Source: Streptomyces sp. NBC_00683 (GTDB lineage Bacteria > Actinomycetota > Actinomycetes > Streptomycetales > Streptomycetaceae). From it: a stretch of 64,000 nt of DNA. This document shows, piece after piece, positions 1 to 7,841 of this stretch (position 1 is the stretch's first letter; each line of letters starts with the position of its first letter). The notes under the pieces are model-generated. The model searched no databases. It saw only the letters and a list, made by a program, of their open reading frames with translations, and was not told the DNA's origin. The position numbers and the translations under genes are program-made. The stretch is from NCBI RefSeq assembly GCF_036226745.1, contig NZ_CP109013.1:2108001-2172000 (forward strand), read 5' to 3'.

Positions 1-1
1 C

Positions 2-931
2 GTTCCCGATCTGCTCTCCCGCGGCGTGACCAGCGTGACCGAGTTGGCCGCCAAGGTCGGCGCCGACGAGCGCGCTCTGGGCAAGCTGCTGCGTTACCTG
101 CACACCCTGGACGTGGTGACCGAGACAGAACCGGGTCACTACGCCCTGACGCCGGTCGGCGACGTCCTCACTCTCGAGTTCATCGCCGACCGGCTCCACT
201 CCGCCGGGGTGGTCGGTCGCGAGATACTCGGGATCCACGGCCTCACGGAGTCGGTCCGCACCGGCCGGCCCGCCTACGCCTCGGTCACCGGCCAGACCTT
301 TGACGACGTGCGAGCCGAGCAGGACTACGAGGACCGTCACCTGGAGCGCCTGGCGAAGTTCCAGCCCGCACTGGCCGAACCGATCGCCACGTCCGACCTG
401 CTCGCCGGAGTCCAGCACCTGGTGATCCACTCCGGTGGTGCCGGCGCCCACGCCCGTGAGTACGTCGCAGCCCACGAAAGGCTGCGCGTGACGATCTGTG
501 CCCTGCCCGCCCAGGCCGACTGGCTGCGCCGCGACCTGCCCGCCACGATTCCCGACGAGCAGCAACGCACGCGGGTCAGCGTGCTGGAGCAGTCCGTCTT
601 CGAGCCCGGCCCAGCAGCCGACACCGTGCTCATCAGCCGCGCCTTCAAGACCCTGCCCGACGCCGACGCTGCTCACGCACTACGCCGGGCAGCCGAGAAC
701 CTCGTCCCCGGCGGACGGGTGCTGCTGATCGAGGAGGTCTTCGACACCGACGAGCTCGACGAGCACGACGGCGAGGCGGACCTGATCGGCCTGGTCTGCC
801 ACGGCTCAGGCCTTCGCACCGCAGCGGAGCTGGACGCCGTCATCGCCCGGGCCGGCCTCACGCGCAGGTCGGCGCACACCGTCGGTCTGGGCGCCACCGT
901 CCATGAGCTCCTCCGCTCCACCACCGACTGA
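2..931 (+). CDS. O-methyltransferase-like protein (5' end outside window)
   Basis: The frame is open from the first bases, so the true start lies upstream; the GTG at 26 is internal. The N-terminal part reads as the winged-helix/dimerisation domain of class I small-molecule O-methyltransferases (E-L-A, then R-x-L-x-x-L-x-V and a Y-x-L-T-P-V-G segment). The SAM-binding half follows, but its usual D-x-G-x-G loop is replaced by H-S-G-G-A-G, so cofactor binding is uncertain. The segment V-P-G-G-R-V-L-L-I-E-E, typical of the family, is present near the C-terminus. It sits 31 bp upstream of the siderophore-importer genes on the same strand, which suggests tailoring of a siderophore or related metabolite. 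That role is inference. Confidence 0.7.
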   Translation, partial: VPDLLSRGVTSVTELAAKVGADERALGKLLRYLHTLDVVTETEPGHYALTPVGDVLTLEFIADRLHSAGVVGREILGIHGLTESVRTGRPAYASVTGQTFDDVRAEQDYEDRHLERLAKFQPALAEPIATSDLLAGVQHLVIHSGGAGAHAREYVAAHERLRVTICALPAQADWLRRDLPATIPDEQQRTRVSVLEQSVFEPGPAADTVLISRAFKTLPDADAAHALRRAAENLVPGGRVLLIEEVFDTDELDEHDGEADLIGLVCHGSGLRTAAELDAVIARAGLTRRSAHTVGLGATVHELLRSTTD

Positions 932-962
932 ACCACTCCACACCGAGAAGAAGAGAACACCC

Positions 963-1949
963 ATGAGCAACGCCCCCCTGATGAGACGCGGCGCAGCCGT
1001 TGCTGCCGCACTGATGAGCGCGTCGCTCGTCCTCACCGCCTGCGGCGGTGACGGCGACGGCACCGGCGACAAGGCCGCCGAGACCCGCAGCGTCAAGGCC
1101 GAGAACGGCACCATCAAGGTTCCGACCGACCCCGAGCGCATCGTCACCATCGGCAACACGAACCTCCCGTTCATCGATCTGGGTGGCAAGCCGGTGGGCG
1201 TCACCGAGGCGTCCGACTCCGAACTCGACGTACTGCCGAAGGAGCAGAGGACCGCGTACGAGGCAGCCGAGATCATCGGCAGCAACGGTGGCGAGGTGGA
1301 CCTCGAGAAGCTCGCCGCTCTCAAGCCGGACCTCATCCTGGTCCAGTTCCACTCGAATGACTGGGACAAGGTCGGCAAGAAGCTCGGGGCGATCGCCCCG
1401 ACCGTGTACTGGGGGCTCGACACCGAGTGGAAGGCCTTCGCCGACGCCATCGCGGAGGCCGGCAACGTCTCGGACGCGCTCAGCCGGCAGAAGGCGGAGT
1501 TCAAGAACAAGGTCGCCAAGATCCAGAAGACCTACGGCAAGATCATCAAGGACACCTCGTTCGTCGACGTCTCCCGCGGAGACTGGAGCGATCCCGGAAC
1601 GTTCTACATCGCGGACATCGGCTGCTCCGAGATCGCCCGGGACGACATCGGCCTGGACCTCCCCGAGGCGGCCGAGGGCAAGGACCCCCTGGCCTACGAG
1701 TCCCTGCCGTTCGAGCAGATCGGTGAACTGTCCAAGTACGACGTGGTCACCTACCCCGTGGACGCGGACGGCCGGCCGACAGAGCCGTTCGCGCCGGTGG
1801 TAAAGACCAACACCTGGAAGGCGCTGCCCGCCGTTCGCTCCGATCGAGCGCTGGGAGTCTTCTGCCCCGGCAACAACTCGTACGGGCCCGTCATCCAGTA
1901 CCTTGACTCGCTCGACAGCGCACTGGCGACCCTCCCCGCCAAGCAGTGA
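963..1949 (+). CDS. ferric-siderophore substrate-binding lipoprotein
   Basis: A 328-aa periplasmic-binding protein of the FepB/FhuD type, which captures ferric siderophore outside the membrane and passes it to the FecCD permeases. The ATG at 963 is chosen because it gives a classical lipoprotein signal (R-R, hydrophobic core, lipobox L-T-A-C near residue 24) and follows an AGAAGAAG purine tract; an in-frame ATG at 903 would add an unnatural leader. After the Cys come G/D-rich linker residues, then the family core with R-I-V-T-I-G and the long helix linking the two lobes. The end overlaps the permease GTG by 4 bp, indicating translational coupling. Confidence 0.9.
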   Translation: MSNAPLMRRGAAVAAALMSASLVLTACGGDGDGTGDKAAETRSVKAENGTIKVPTDPERIVTIGNTNLPFIDLGGKPVGVTEASDSELDVLPKEQRTAYEAAEIIGSNGGEVDLEKLAALKPDLILVQFHSNDWDKVGKKLGAIAPTVYWGLDTEWKAFADAIAEAGNVSDALSRQKAEFKNKVAKIQKTYGKIIKDTSFVDVSRGDWSDPGTFYIADIGCSEIARDDIGLDLPEAAEGKDPLAYESLPFEQIGELSKYDVVTYPVDADGRPTEPFAPVVKTNTWKALPAVRSDRALGVFCPGNNSYGPVIQYLDSLDSALATLPAKQ

Positions 1950-2989
1950 CAGCCCTCGCCCTTCGGCAGGACGGTCCGGGCACCGAGACGGTGCCCGGAC
2001 CGCGTCGTCGCCTGCTCGGCCTGGTCGTCGCACTGGTGGTGCTGTCGGCCCTCCTGGTGCTGAGCGTCATGATCGGGTCGACGTCGATCGCGCCGTCAAC
2101 GGTGTGGGACGCGCTGTTCCACTCCTCGGCCGACATCGACGAGTTCGCGATCCGCGACTTCCGGCTGCCGCGCACGATCGTGGGTCTGGTCGTCGGCGTC
2201 GCCCTCGGCCTGTCGGGCGCGTTGATCCAGGCGCTCACCCGCAACCCGCTGGCCGAACCGGGTGTCCTTGGCGTCCATGCCGGTGCGTCCTTCGCGGTGA
2301 CGGTCGCCGTGGGCCTGCTCGGCGTCCGCGACGTCCGGGGCTACATGTGGTTCGCGTTCGCGGGGGCGCTGGTCGTCACGCTCCTGGTGCTCGCCCTCGG
2401 GTCGACACGGCAGGGCCACTCACCGGTGGTCATGGTGCTCGCCGGGGTCTGCGTCGGTGCCGTGTTCGGCGGCGCAAGGGAGGGGCTCCAGTTGACCGAC
2501 CCGGACGCCTTCGACGCGATGCGGAACTGGAACGCCGGGGCGATCGCGGGTCGCCCGCTGGACGTCGTGTGGCCGATCCTGCCGTTCCTCGCGGTGGCAC
2601 TCGTCCTGGCCTTCGCGGTGTCGGGCCCGCTCAACGCCCTGGCTCTGGGCGACGAGTTGGCGGTCGCCCAAGGGGTCAGGCTGGTACGCACCCGTGTGCT
2701 CGCGGTGACCGCGCTCACCCTCCTCGCCGGCGGCGCCACCGCGATCGCCGGACCCATCGGATTCGTCGGACTCATGGTGCCGCACGTGGCCCGCTGGATC
2801 GTCGGCCCGGACCAGCGCTGGATCTTCGCCTACAGCATCCTCCTCGCCCCGAGCCTGCTGCTGGTCTCCGACATCCTCGGCCGCGTCGTGATGCGACCCG
2901 GCGAGATCCCCGTGGGTGTCGTCACCGCCTTCGTCGGCGCCCCCGTTCTCGTCGCGCTGGTGCGTCGGAAGAAATCGAGCGGACTATGA
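1946..2989 (+). CDS. FecCD-family siderophore ABC permease 1
   Basis: A 347-aa polytopic membrane protein with about nine or ten hydrophobic segments. Family landmarks are R-L-P-R-T-I-V-G, then G-A-L-I-Q-A-L-T-R-N-P-L-A-E-P-G (FecCD signature, residues about 95) and G-P-I-G-F-V-G-L-M-V-P-H near the C-terminus. It forms half of the channel of the ferric-siderophore importer with the next gene. The GTG start overlaps the lipoprotein stop (GTGA), and the stop overlaps the ATG of permease 2 (ATGA), so all four importer genes are translationally linked. Confidence 0.92.
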   Translation: MTALALRQDGPGTETVPGPRRRLLGLVVALVVLSALLVLSVMIGSTSIAPSTVWDALFHSSADIDEFAIRDFRLPRTIVGLVVGVALGLSGALIQALTRNPLAEPGVLGVHAGASFAVTVAVGLLGVRDVRGYMWFAFAGALVVTLLVLALGSTRQGHSPVVMVLAGVCVGAVFGGAREGLQLTDPDAFDAMRNWNAGAIAGRPLDVVWPILPFLAVALVLAFAVSGPLNALALGDELAVAQGVRLVRTRVLAVTALTLLAGGATAIAGPIGFVGLMVPHVARWIVGPDQRWIFAYSILLAPSLLLVSDILGRVVMRPGEIPVGVVTAFVGAPVLVALVRRKKSSGL

Positions 2990-4044
2990 ACACGCACATC
3001 CCCCGGGTGGACCTCGGGCGGCGGGTGCTGGTGCTGAGGCGCCGGCGGATCGCGGTACGTCTCCAGTGGCGCTCGGTCGTCGTCTGCGCGGTGCTCGCGC
3101 TCGCGGTCGCCGCCACGGCGGTCCTCGCGCTGATGACCGGCTCGTACTCGCTGAGCCCCGGGCAGGTGCTCTCCGCGCTGACCGGCCGGGAGACCGACAT
3201 CGTCCGCGACATCGTGGTCGAGTGGCGGCTGCCGCGGGTGGTTGCGGCGCTGGTGTTCGGCGCGGCCCTGGGTGTGAGCGGGGCGGTCTTCCAGTCACTG
3301 TTGCGCAACCCTCTCGCCGACCCCGGCATCGTCGGGTTCTCCCAAGGCTCCTACACCGGCGCACTGATCGTGATCCTGGTCGTCAACGGCACCTACGTGC
3401 AGCTGGTCGGCGGGGCGTTGCTCGGCGGGATGGCCACCGCCGTGGCCGTGTACCTGCTCGCGCACCGGCGAGGGGTGCAGGGGTTCCGGCTGATCGTCGT
3501 CGGCATCGGCGTCTCGGCGATGCTCAGCTCGCTCAACACCTGGCTGATCCTCAAGGCCGACCTGGACCAGGCGATGTCCGCGGCAGCGTGGGGTGCCGGG
3601 TCGCTCAACGGCGTGTCCTGGGACCAGGTCGCCGTCGGCGGCGCCTGCATCGCCGTACTCCTGCTGCTGGCCGGGATGTTGAGCCGGCCGATGCGGCAGA
3701 TGGAGCTGGGTGACGACGCGGCCGCCTCGCACGGGGTACGGGTCGCGCCCGTACGCCTCGGCCTGATCCTGGTGGCAGTGGCACTGACCGCGACGGTCAC
3801 GGCCGCGTCGGGGCCGATCGCGTTCATCTCCCTGGTCGCCCCGCAGATCGGACGCCGGCTCGCCCGCACCGCCGGGATCACCCTCACCCCCGCCGCCTTC
3901 GTCGGGGCGCTGCTGTGCCTGGCGTCGGACTACCTCGCCCAGCACGTCGCCCCCACCCCGCTGCCGGTCGGCATCGTCACCGTCGTGCTCGGCGGCGGCT
4001 ACCTCGGACACCTGCTGTTCAGCGAAGCCAGGAGACGCCTGTGA
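2986..4044 (+). CDS. FecCD-family siderophore ABC permease 2
   Basis: A 352-aa FecCD permease, paralogous to the preceding gene. It carries R-L-P-R-V-V-A, the Q-S-L-L-R-N-P-L-A-D-P-G-I-V-G signature and the coupling segment S-G-P-I-A-F-I-S-L-V-A-P-Q. The ATG at 2986 is chosen because it overlaps the permease 1 stop as ATGA; the frame stays open upstream for about 1 kb but that part has no permease features. It pairs with permease 1 to make the heterodimeric channel. Confidence 0.92.
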   Translation: MNTHIPRVDLGRRVLVLRRRRIAVRLQWRSVVVCAVLALAVAATAVLALMTGSYSLSPGQVLSALTGRETDIVRDIVVEWRLPRVVAALVFGAALGVSGAVFQSLLRNPLADPGIVGFSQGSYTGALIVILVVNGTYVQLVGGALLGGMATAVAVYLLAHRRGVQGFRLIVVGIGVSAMLSSLNTWLILKADLDQAMSAAAWGAGSLNGVSWDQVAVGGACIAVLLLLAGMLSRPMRQMELGDDAAASHGVRVAPVRLGLILVAVALTATVTAASGPIAFISLVAPQIGRRLARTAGITLTPAAFVGALLCLASDYLAQHVAPTPLPVGIVTVVLGGGYLGHLLFSEARRRL

Positions 4045-4895
4045 GCGCAACCCCGCCCGGCACCGCGCGCCTGCGCGTGGAGTCGGCGACGATCGGCTAC
4101 GACAGGCGGACCATCTCCGAGCACCTCTCGGTGGCGATCCCCGACGAGTCGTTCACGGTCGTCGTCGGCCCGAACGCGTGCGGCAAGTCCACCCTGCTGC
4201 GCAGCCTGTCCCGACTGCTGAAGCCGTCGGTCGGGCAGGTCGTCCTCGACGGCGCCGACATCCACTCGTACAAGACCAGAGACGTGGCGCGGCGGGTCGG
4301 AGTGCTGCCGCAGACCTCGATCGCCCCGGACGGGATCACCGTCGCCGACCTCGTGGCCCGGGGACGGTACCCCCACCAGGGGTTCATCCGGCAGTGGACC
4401 GAGGACGACGAGCAGGCCGTGCTCAGGGCGATGCACCAGACCTCGGTCACCGACCTGTCCGGGCGCCTGGTGGACGAGCTGTCGGGCGGGCAGCGCCAGC
4501 GCGTGTGGGTCGCGATGGCGCTCGCGCAGCACACCGACATCACGCTGCTCGATGAACCGACCACCTTCCTCGACATCACCCACCAGATCGAGCTGATGGA
4601 GCTGTTCACCGACCTGCACCACCTCGGCCACACTCTGGTCGCCGTACTGCACGACCTGAACCACGCCGCCCGGTACGGCACCCACCTGATCGCCATGAAG
4701 GACGGCGCCGTGGTCGCCGAGGGCACTCCGGAGGAGGTCGTCACGGCCGAGCTGGTCGAGGAGGTGTTCGGGCTGCGCTGCCTGGTGGTGCCCGATCCGG
4801 TGGCCGGTAGCCCCCAGGTGGTGCCCCTCGGCCGCGAACGAACGCGACGACGGTCCGCCGGCAACCCCGACGCAGGAAGTGCGAGAAATGCCTGA
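4041..4895 (+). CDS. ferric-siderophore ABC ATPase
   Basis: A 284-aa FepC/FhuC-type ATPase that powers the FecCD channel. Visible motifs are Walker A G-P-N-A-C-G-K-S-T, Q-loop V-L-P-Q, signature L-S-G-G-Q-R-Q-R-V, Walker B I-T-L-L-D-E-P-T and the H-loop V-L-H-D-L-N-H. All are canonical. The GTG start at 4041 overlaps the permease stop by 4 bp. The C-terminal tail is arginine-rich and overlaps the start of the esterase gene. Confidence 0.93.
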   Translation: MSATPPGTARLRVESATIGYDRRTISEHLSVAIPDESFTVVVGPNACGKSTLLRSLSRLLKPSVGQVVLDGADIHSYKTRDVARRVGVLPQTSIAPDGITVADLVARGRYPHQGFIRQWTEDDEQAVLRAMHQTSVTDLSGRLVDELSGGQRQRVWVAMALAQHTDITLLDEPTTFLDITHQIELMELFTDLHHLGHTLVAVLHDLNHAARYGTHLIAMKDGAVVAEGTPEEVVTAELVEEVFGLRCLVVPDPVAGSPQVVPLGRERTRRRSAGNPDAGSARNA

Positions 4896-6084
4896 TCCGT
4901 TGGTCGAGAAGCTGACGACCGGTGAGTGGAGCCCGGAGAGGTTCCGACGACACCTCCGGGAGAGGGGCGCACCGCTGATTGAGCGGGTCTCCGCGGACGA
5001 GGTGGACGTGACGTTCGTCGACGAGCCCGGAGACGACACGACGGTCACCCTCTCGGTCGTCATCGGCCCCCGGATCGGCTTCAACCCGATCGGCACGGAG
5101 TTCGCCCCGGTGGCGGGGACGCCGTTCCGCGTCCTCACCCTGCGGATGCGTTCCGACCTGCGCTTCTCGTACGTGTTCGCACGACGTGGTCCGACGGGTG
5201 AGGACGCACGGGTCCCGGACCCGTTCAACCCGCCACCGAGGTTCTCCGAGTGCTCGGTGGAGCGGTTCTCCGGGGCCTCGGTCGCAGTGCTGCCCGACGC
5301 GCTGCCGTTGCCCTGGCTCGACCAGGCCGAAGCACGGCCCGCCCCGGCGGTCGAGACAGCCGTGCTGGCGAGCGAGTTCCTGGGGGACGAACGCCGCATC
5401 TGGGTCTCGATGCCCCCGGGGGAGTTCTCGGACGAGAGCGCGCTGCCCTTCGTGATCCACCTGGACGGGACACCGGACCACAGCGCGCCCAGCGTTCGCG
5501 ACGCACTGGTCCGGGCGGGGCTGGTCCGACCCTGCGCGGTGGTCCTCGTCGGCCAGCCCGCACCGCAGCGCGACAAGGAGCTGCTCTGCAACCCGGTGTT
5601 CTCCCGGATGCTGGTCCAGGAACTGCTGCCGTGGCTCCACCAGCGGTATCCGCTCTCGCGGGACCCCGGTGACGTCGCGCTGGCCGGCGAGAGCTTCGGC
5701 GGTCTGTGCGCCGGCTGGACAGCGCTCCACCACCCGACCGCGTTCGGCAACGCCATCCTCCAGTCCCCGTCGTGCGGGTACCACCCCGCCCTCAGGTGGG
5801 GCACCGGGGCGGGCGAGCTGCTGCGCCGCACCCCCGTACCGACACTGATCGCCGACTGCCTGGCCGCGGAAACGGCACCGGTCCGCATCTTCCACGACGT
5901 CGGTGAGCTGGAGAGCTCGAACACCCACAGCCGCTGGCTGGGCCACGTACTCACCTCGAAGGGCTACGACACCCTCTACAGAGAGTTCGCCGGGGGACAC
6001 GACTACGCATGGTGGCGAGGAATGTTCGCCGATGCCCTGCTCTGGTGCTTCCCGCTCCCCAGCGGGGATCGGAGCCAGGCATGA
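4888..6084 (+). CDS. enterochelin-esterase-like siderophore hydrolase
   Basis: A 398-aa alpha/beta hydrolase with the Fes layout: an N-terminal beta domain (about 1-170) then an esterase D-like catalytic domain. The nucleophile elbow is G-E-S-F-G-G and the likely catalytic His is in G-G-H-D-Y-A-W-W near the C-terminus. Such enzymes cut ester or amide bonds of imported ferric siderophores to release iron in the cytoplasm; no signal peptide is seen. The ATG at 4888 is preferred over GTG 4879 because AGGAAG lies 8 bp upstream of it. Its position between the importer and exporter genes supports a siderophore role. Confidence 0.85.
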   Translation: MPDPLVEKLTTGEWSPERFRRHLRERGAPLIERVSADEVDVTFVDEPGDDTTVTLSVVIGPRIGFNPIGTEFAPVAGTPFRVLTLRMRSDLRFSYVFARRGPTGEDARVPDPFNPPPRFSECSVERFSGASVAVLPDALPLPWLDQAEARPAPAVETAVLASEFLGDERRIWVSMPPGEFSDESALPFVIHLDGTPDHSAPSVRDALVRAGLVRPCAVVLVGQPAPQRDKELLCNPVFSRMLVQELLPWLHQRYPLSRDPGDVALAGESFGGLCAGWTALHHPTAFGNAILQSPSCGYHPALRWGTGAGELLRRTPVPTLIADCLAAETAPVRIFHDVGELESSNTHSRWLGHVLTSKGYDTLYREFAGGHDYAWWRGMFADALLWCFPLPSGDRSQA

Positions 6085-7841
6085 GGAACCCCTTGCGCTT
6101 CTCGGGCGCCGACACCGCGGGACTGGGGCGAGGACCGCTGACCCGCCGGCTGCCGGTGCTCCTGCTCGCTCCCGCCGAGCCGCTCGGTGTTCGGCCGTTC
6201 GAGTGCGGGCCGGGGACCACCCCGGGCCGGTTCCTGCTGCGCGTGATCTTCTCGGTGAGGCGGATCAGCGTTCCCGCGATGCTGCTCGCGATCGTCTGGC
6301 AGGTGGGCGAGTCCGCGGTCCCGGTGGTGATGGGACTCGCGATCGACCGGGCCCTTGCCACCGGGGACGAGGGACAGCTGGTCCTGTGGCTCGGCGTGCT
6401 GGTGGCCCTCTACGTCGCGCTGACGTCGGCGGCGAGGCTCTCGCTGCGGCTGACCGCCCATGCGGTCCAGGTACTCCAGCACCGACTGCGCGGCACCCTC
6501 TCCACGGGCGTGCTGCACCCGGTCGGCGGCACCGCCCGTGCGCCGGGCGGCAAGTTGGTCTCGGTGATGACGAGCGACGTCGCGCGCCTGTCCAACGCGG
6601 TGATCCTGACGATCATCCCGGTCTCGAGGATCACGGCCATCGGATTCATCGCGGTGTCGCTGCTCGCGACGCACTGGCTGCTCGGACTCGTAGTGCTGTT
6701 CGGGGCGCCGGTCGCGGTCTGGTCGATGGGCGTGCTCAGCGAGCGGCTCTCCCGGGACACCCGCGAGTACCAGGAGCTGCTGGCGTCCACGGTCGGAAAG
6801 GCCACGGACCTGGTCGCCGGCTACCGGGTGATCAAGGGGATGCGTGCCGAGGCCGAGGCGACCGGCCGGTACCGGCAGGCAAGCCAGGAGACCCTTGTCG
6901 GCGCCAGGCGCAACGCGGGCCTGTTGGGGAGGTTCCTTGTGGGCTCGGGCGTGGTCAGCGGCACGTTCGTCGCCGCGGTGGTGGGACTGGCGGGCTGGTT
7001 CGCCGTGGACGGACAGCTCAGCATCGGCGGGCTGATCACCGCCGTCGGCCTCGCCCAGGCACTGCTGCCGCAGATCCAGGCGATCGCGAGCACATCCGTC
7101 CCCAACCTCGCCGGCGCCCGCGCCTCGTCCGTGCGTGTCCTCGACGTGCTGCGGGACAACGCCACGTCGACGGCCGGGCCCGATGACGCGACCCGGCGGG
7201 AGGTTGCCGCGCTGCCGGAACTGGACGTGGTCGTGCCAAGCATCTGCGGGCCCGGCGTGACGATCCGGGTCGAGCCCGGCGAGCTCGTGGGCGTGCGCGC
7301 CGACGACCGGACCGCCGCCCGTGTCGTCGAGGCGCTGCTGGACCCGCGGGCCGAGGGAGGGATCGAGGCGCGGCTCGACGGGATCGAGGCGCGGGAACTT
7401 TCCCCGGTCGAGTACCGCTCCCGGGTCACCGTCGCGCCGCACCGCGCCACGCTGTTCAGCGGTACCCTTCGCGACAACATCGCCGTGCTCGCGGGCGCGC
7501 CCGAGCGGGTGGACGCCGCGGTGCGGGCCGCCGCTTGCGACGACTTCGCGGCCGACCTCGACGTCCCGGTCGGCGAGGGCGGCAACCGGCTCTCGGGCGG
7601 CCAGCGCCAGCGGCTCGCGCTCGCCCGCGCCCTGGCGAGCGACGCGCCGGTGCTCGTACTGCACGACCCGACCACCGCGGTCGACTCGGTCACCGAGCAC
7701 ACGATCGCGGGCCGGCTGCGCGGTGTCCGGGCAGGCCGCTCGACGCTGCTGATCGCCTCGACCCCGGCGCTGCTCGCTGCCTGCGACCGCGTCGTCGAGC
7801 TGCCTGACAACGTACCCGCGACCTCAAGGACGGCACAGTGA
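6081..7841 (+). CDS. ABC exporter half-transporter with degenerate ATPase
   Basis: A 586-aa membrane-ATPase half-transporter. The first about 350 residues contain six membrane segments of an exporter-type domain; the rest is a nucleotide-binding domain that is broken in a specific way. The Walker A position reads G-V-R-A-D-D-R-T (both glycines lost, Lys to Arg), the Walker B glutamate is Pro (V-L-H-D-P) and the H-loop His is missing (I-A-S-T-P-A). The signature L-S-G-G-Q-R-Q-R is perfect. The start overlaps the esterase stop (ATGA) and the stop overlaps the partner gene (GTGA). It probably forms a heterodimer with the next protein to export a siderophore. Confidence 0.9.
   Translation: MRNPLRFSGADTAGLGRGPLTRRLPVLLLAPAEPLGVRPFECGPGTTPGRFLLRVIFSVRRISVPAMLLAIVWQVGESAVPVVMGLAIDRALATGDEGQLVLWLGVLVALYVALTSAARLSLRLTAHAVQVLQHRLRGTLSTGVLHPVGGTARAPGGKLVSVMTSDVARLSNAVILTIIPVSRITAIGFIAVSLLATHWLLGLVVLFGAPVAVWSMGVLSERLSRDTREYQELLASTVGKATDLVAGYRVIKGMRAEAEATGRYRQASQETLVGARRNAGLLGRFLVGSGVVSGTFVAAVVGLAGWFAVDGQLSIGGLITAVGLAQALLPQIQAIASTSVPNLAGARASSVRVLDVLRDNATSTAGPDDATRREVAALPELDVVVPSICGPGVTIRVEPGELVGVRADDRTAARVVEALLDPRAEGGIEARLDGIEARELSPVEYRSRVTVAPHRATLFSGTLRDNIAVLAGAPERVDAAVRAAACDDFAADLDVPVGEGGNRLSGGQRQRLALARALASDAPVLVLHDPTTAVDSVTEHTIAGRLRGVRAGRSTLLIASTPALLAACDRVVELPDNVPATSRTAQ

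Noticed and set aside
1903..2985. Long open frame in front of permease 2
   Set aside because: It overlaps permease 1 in another frame, is Arg/Pro/Gly-rich and has no membrane segments; the ATGA overlap at 2986 marks the start.
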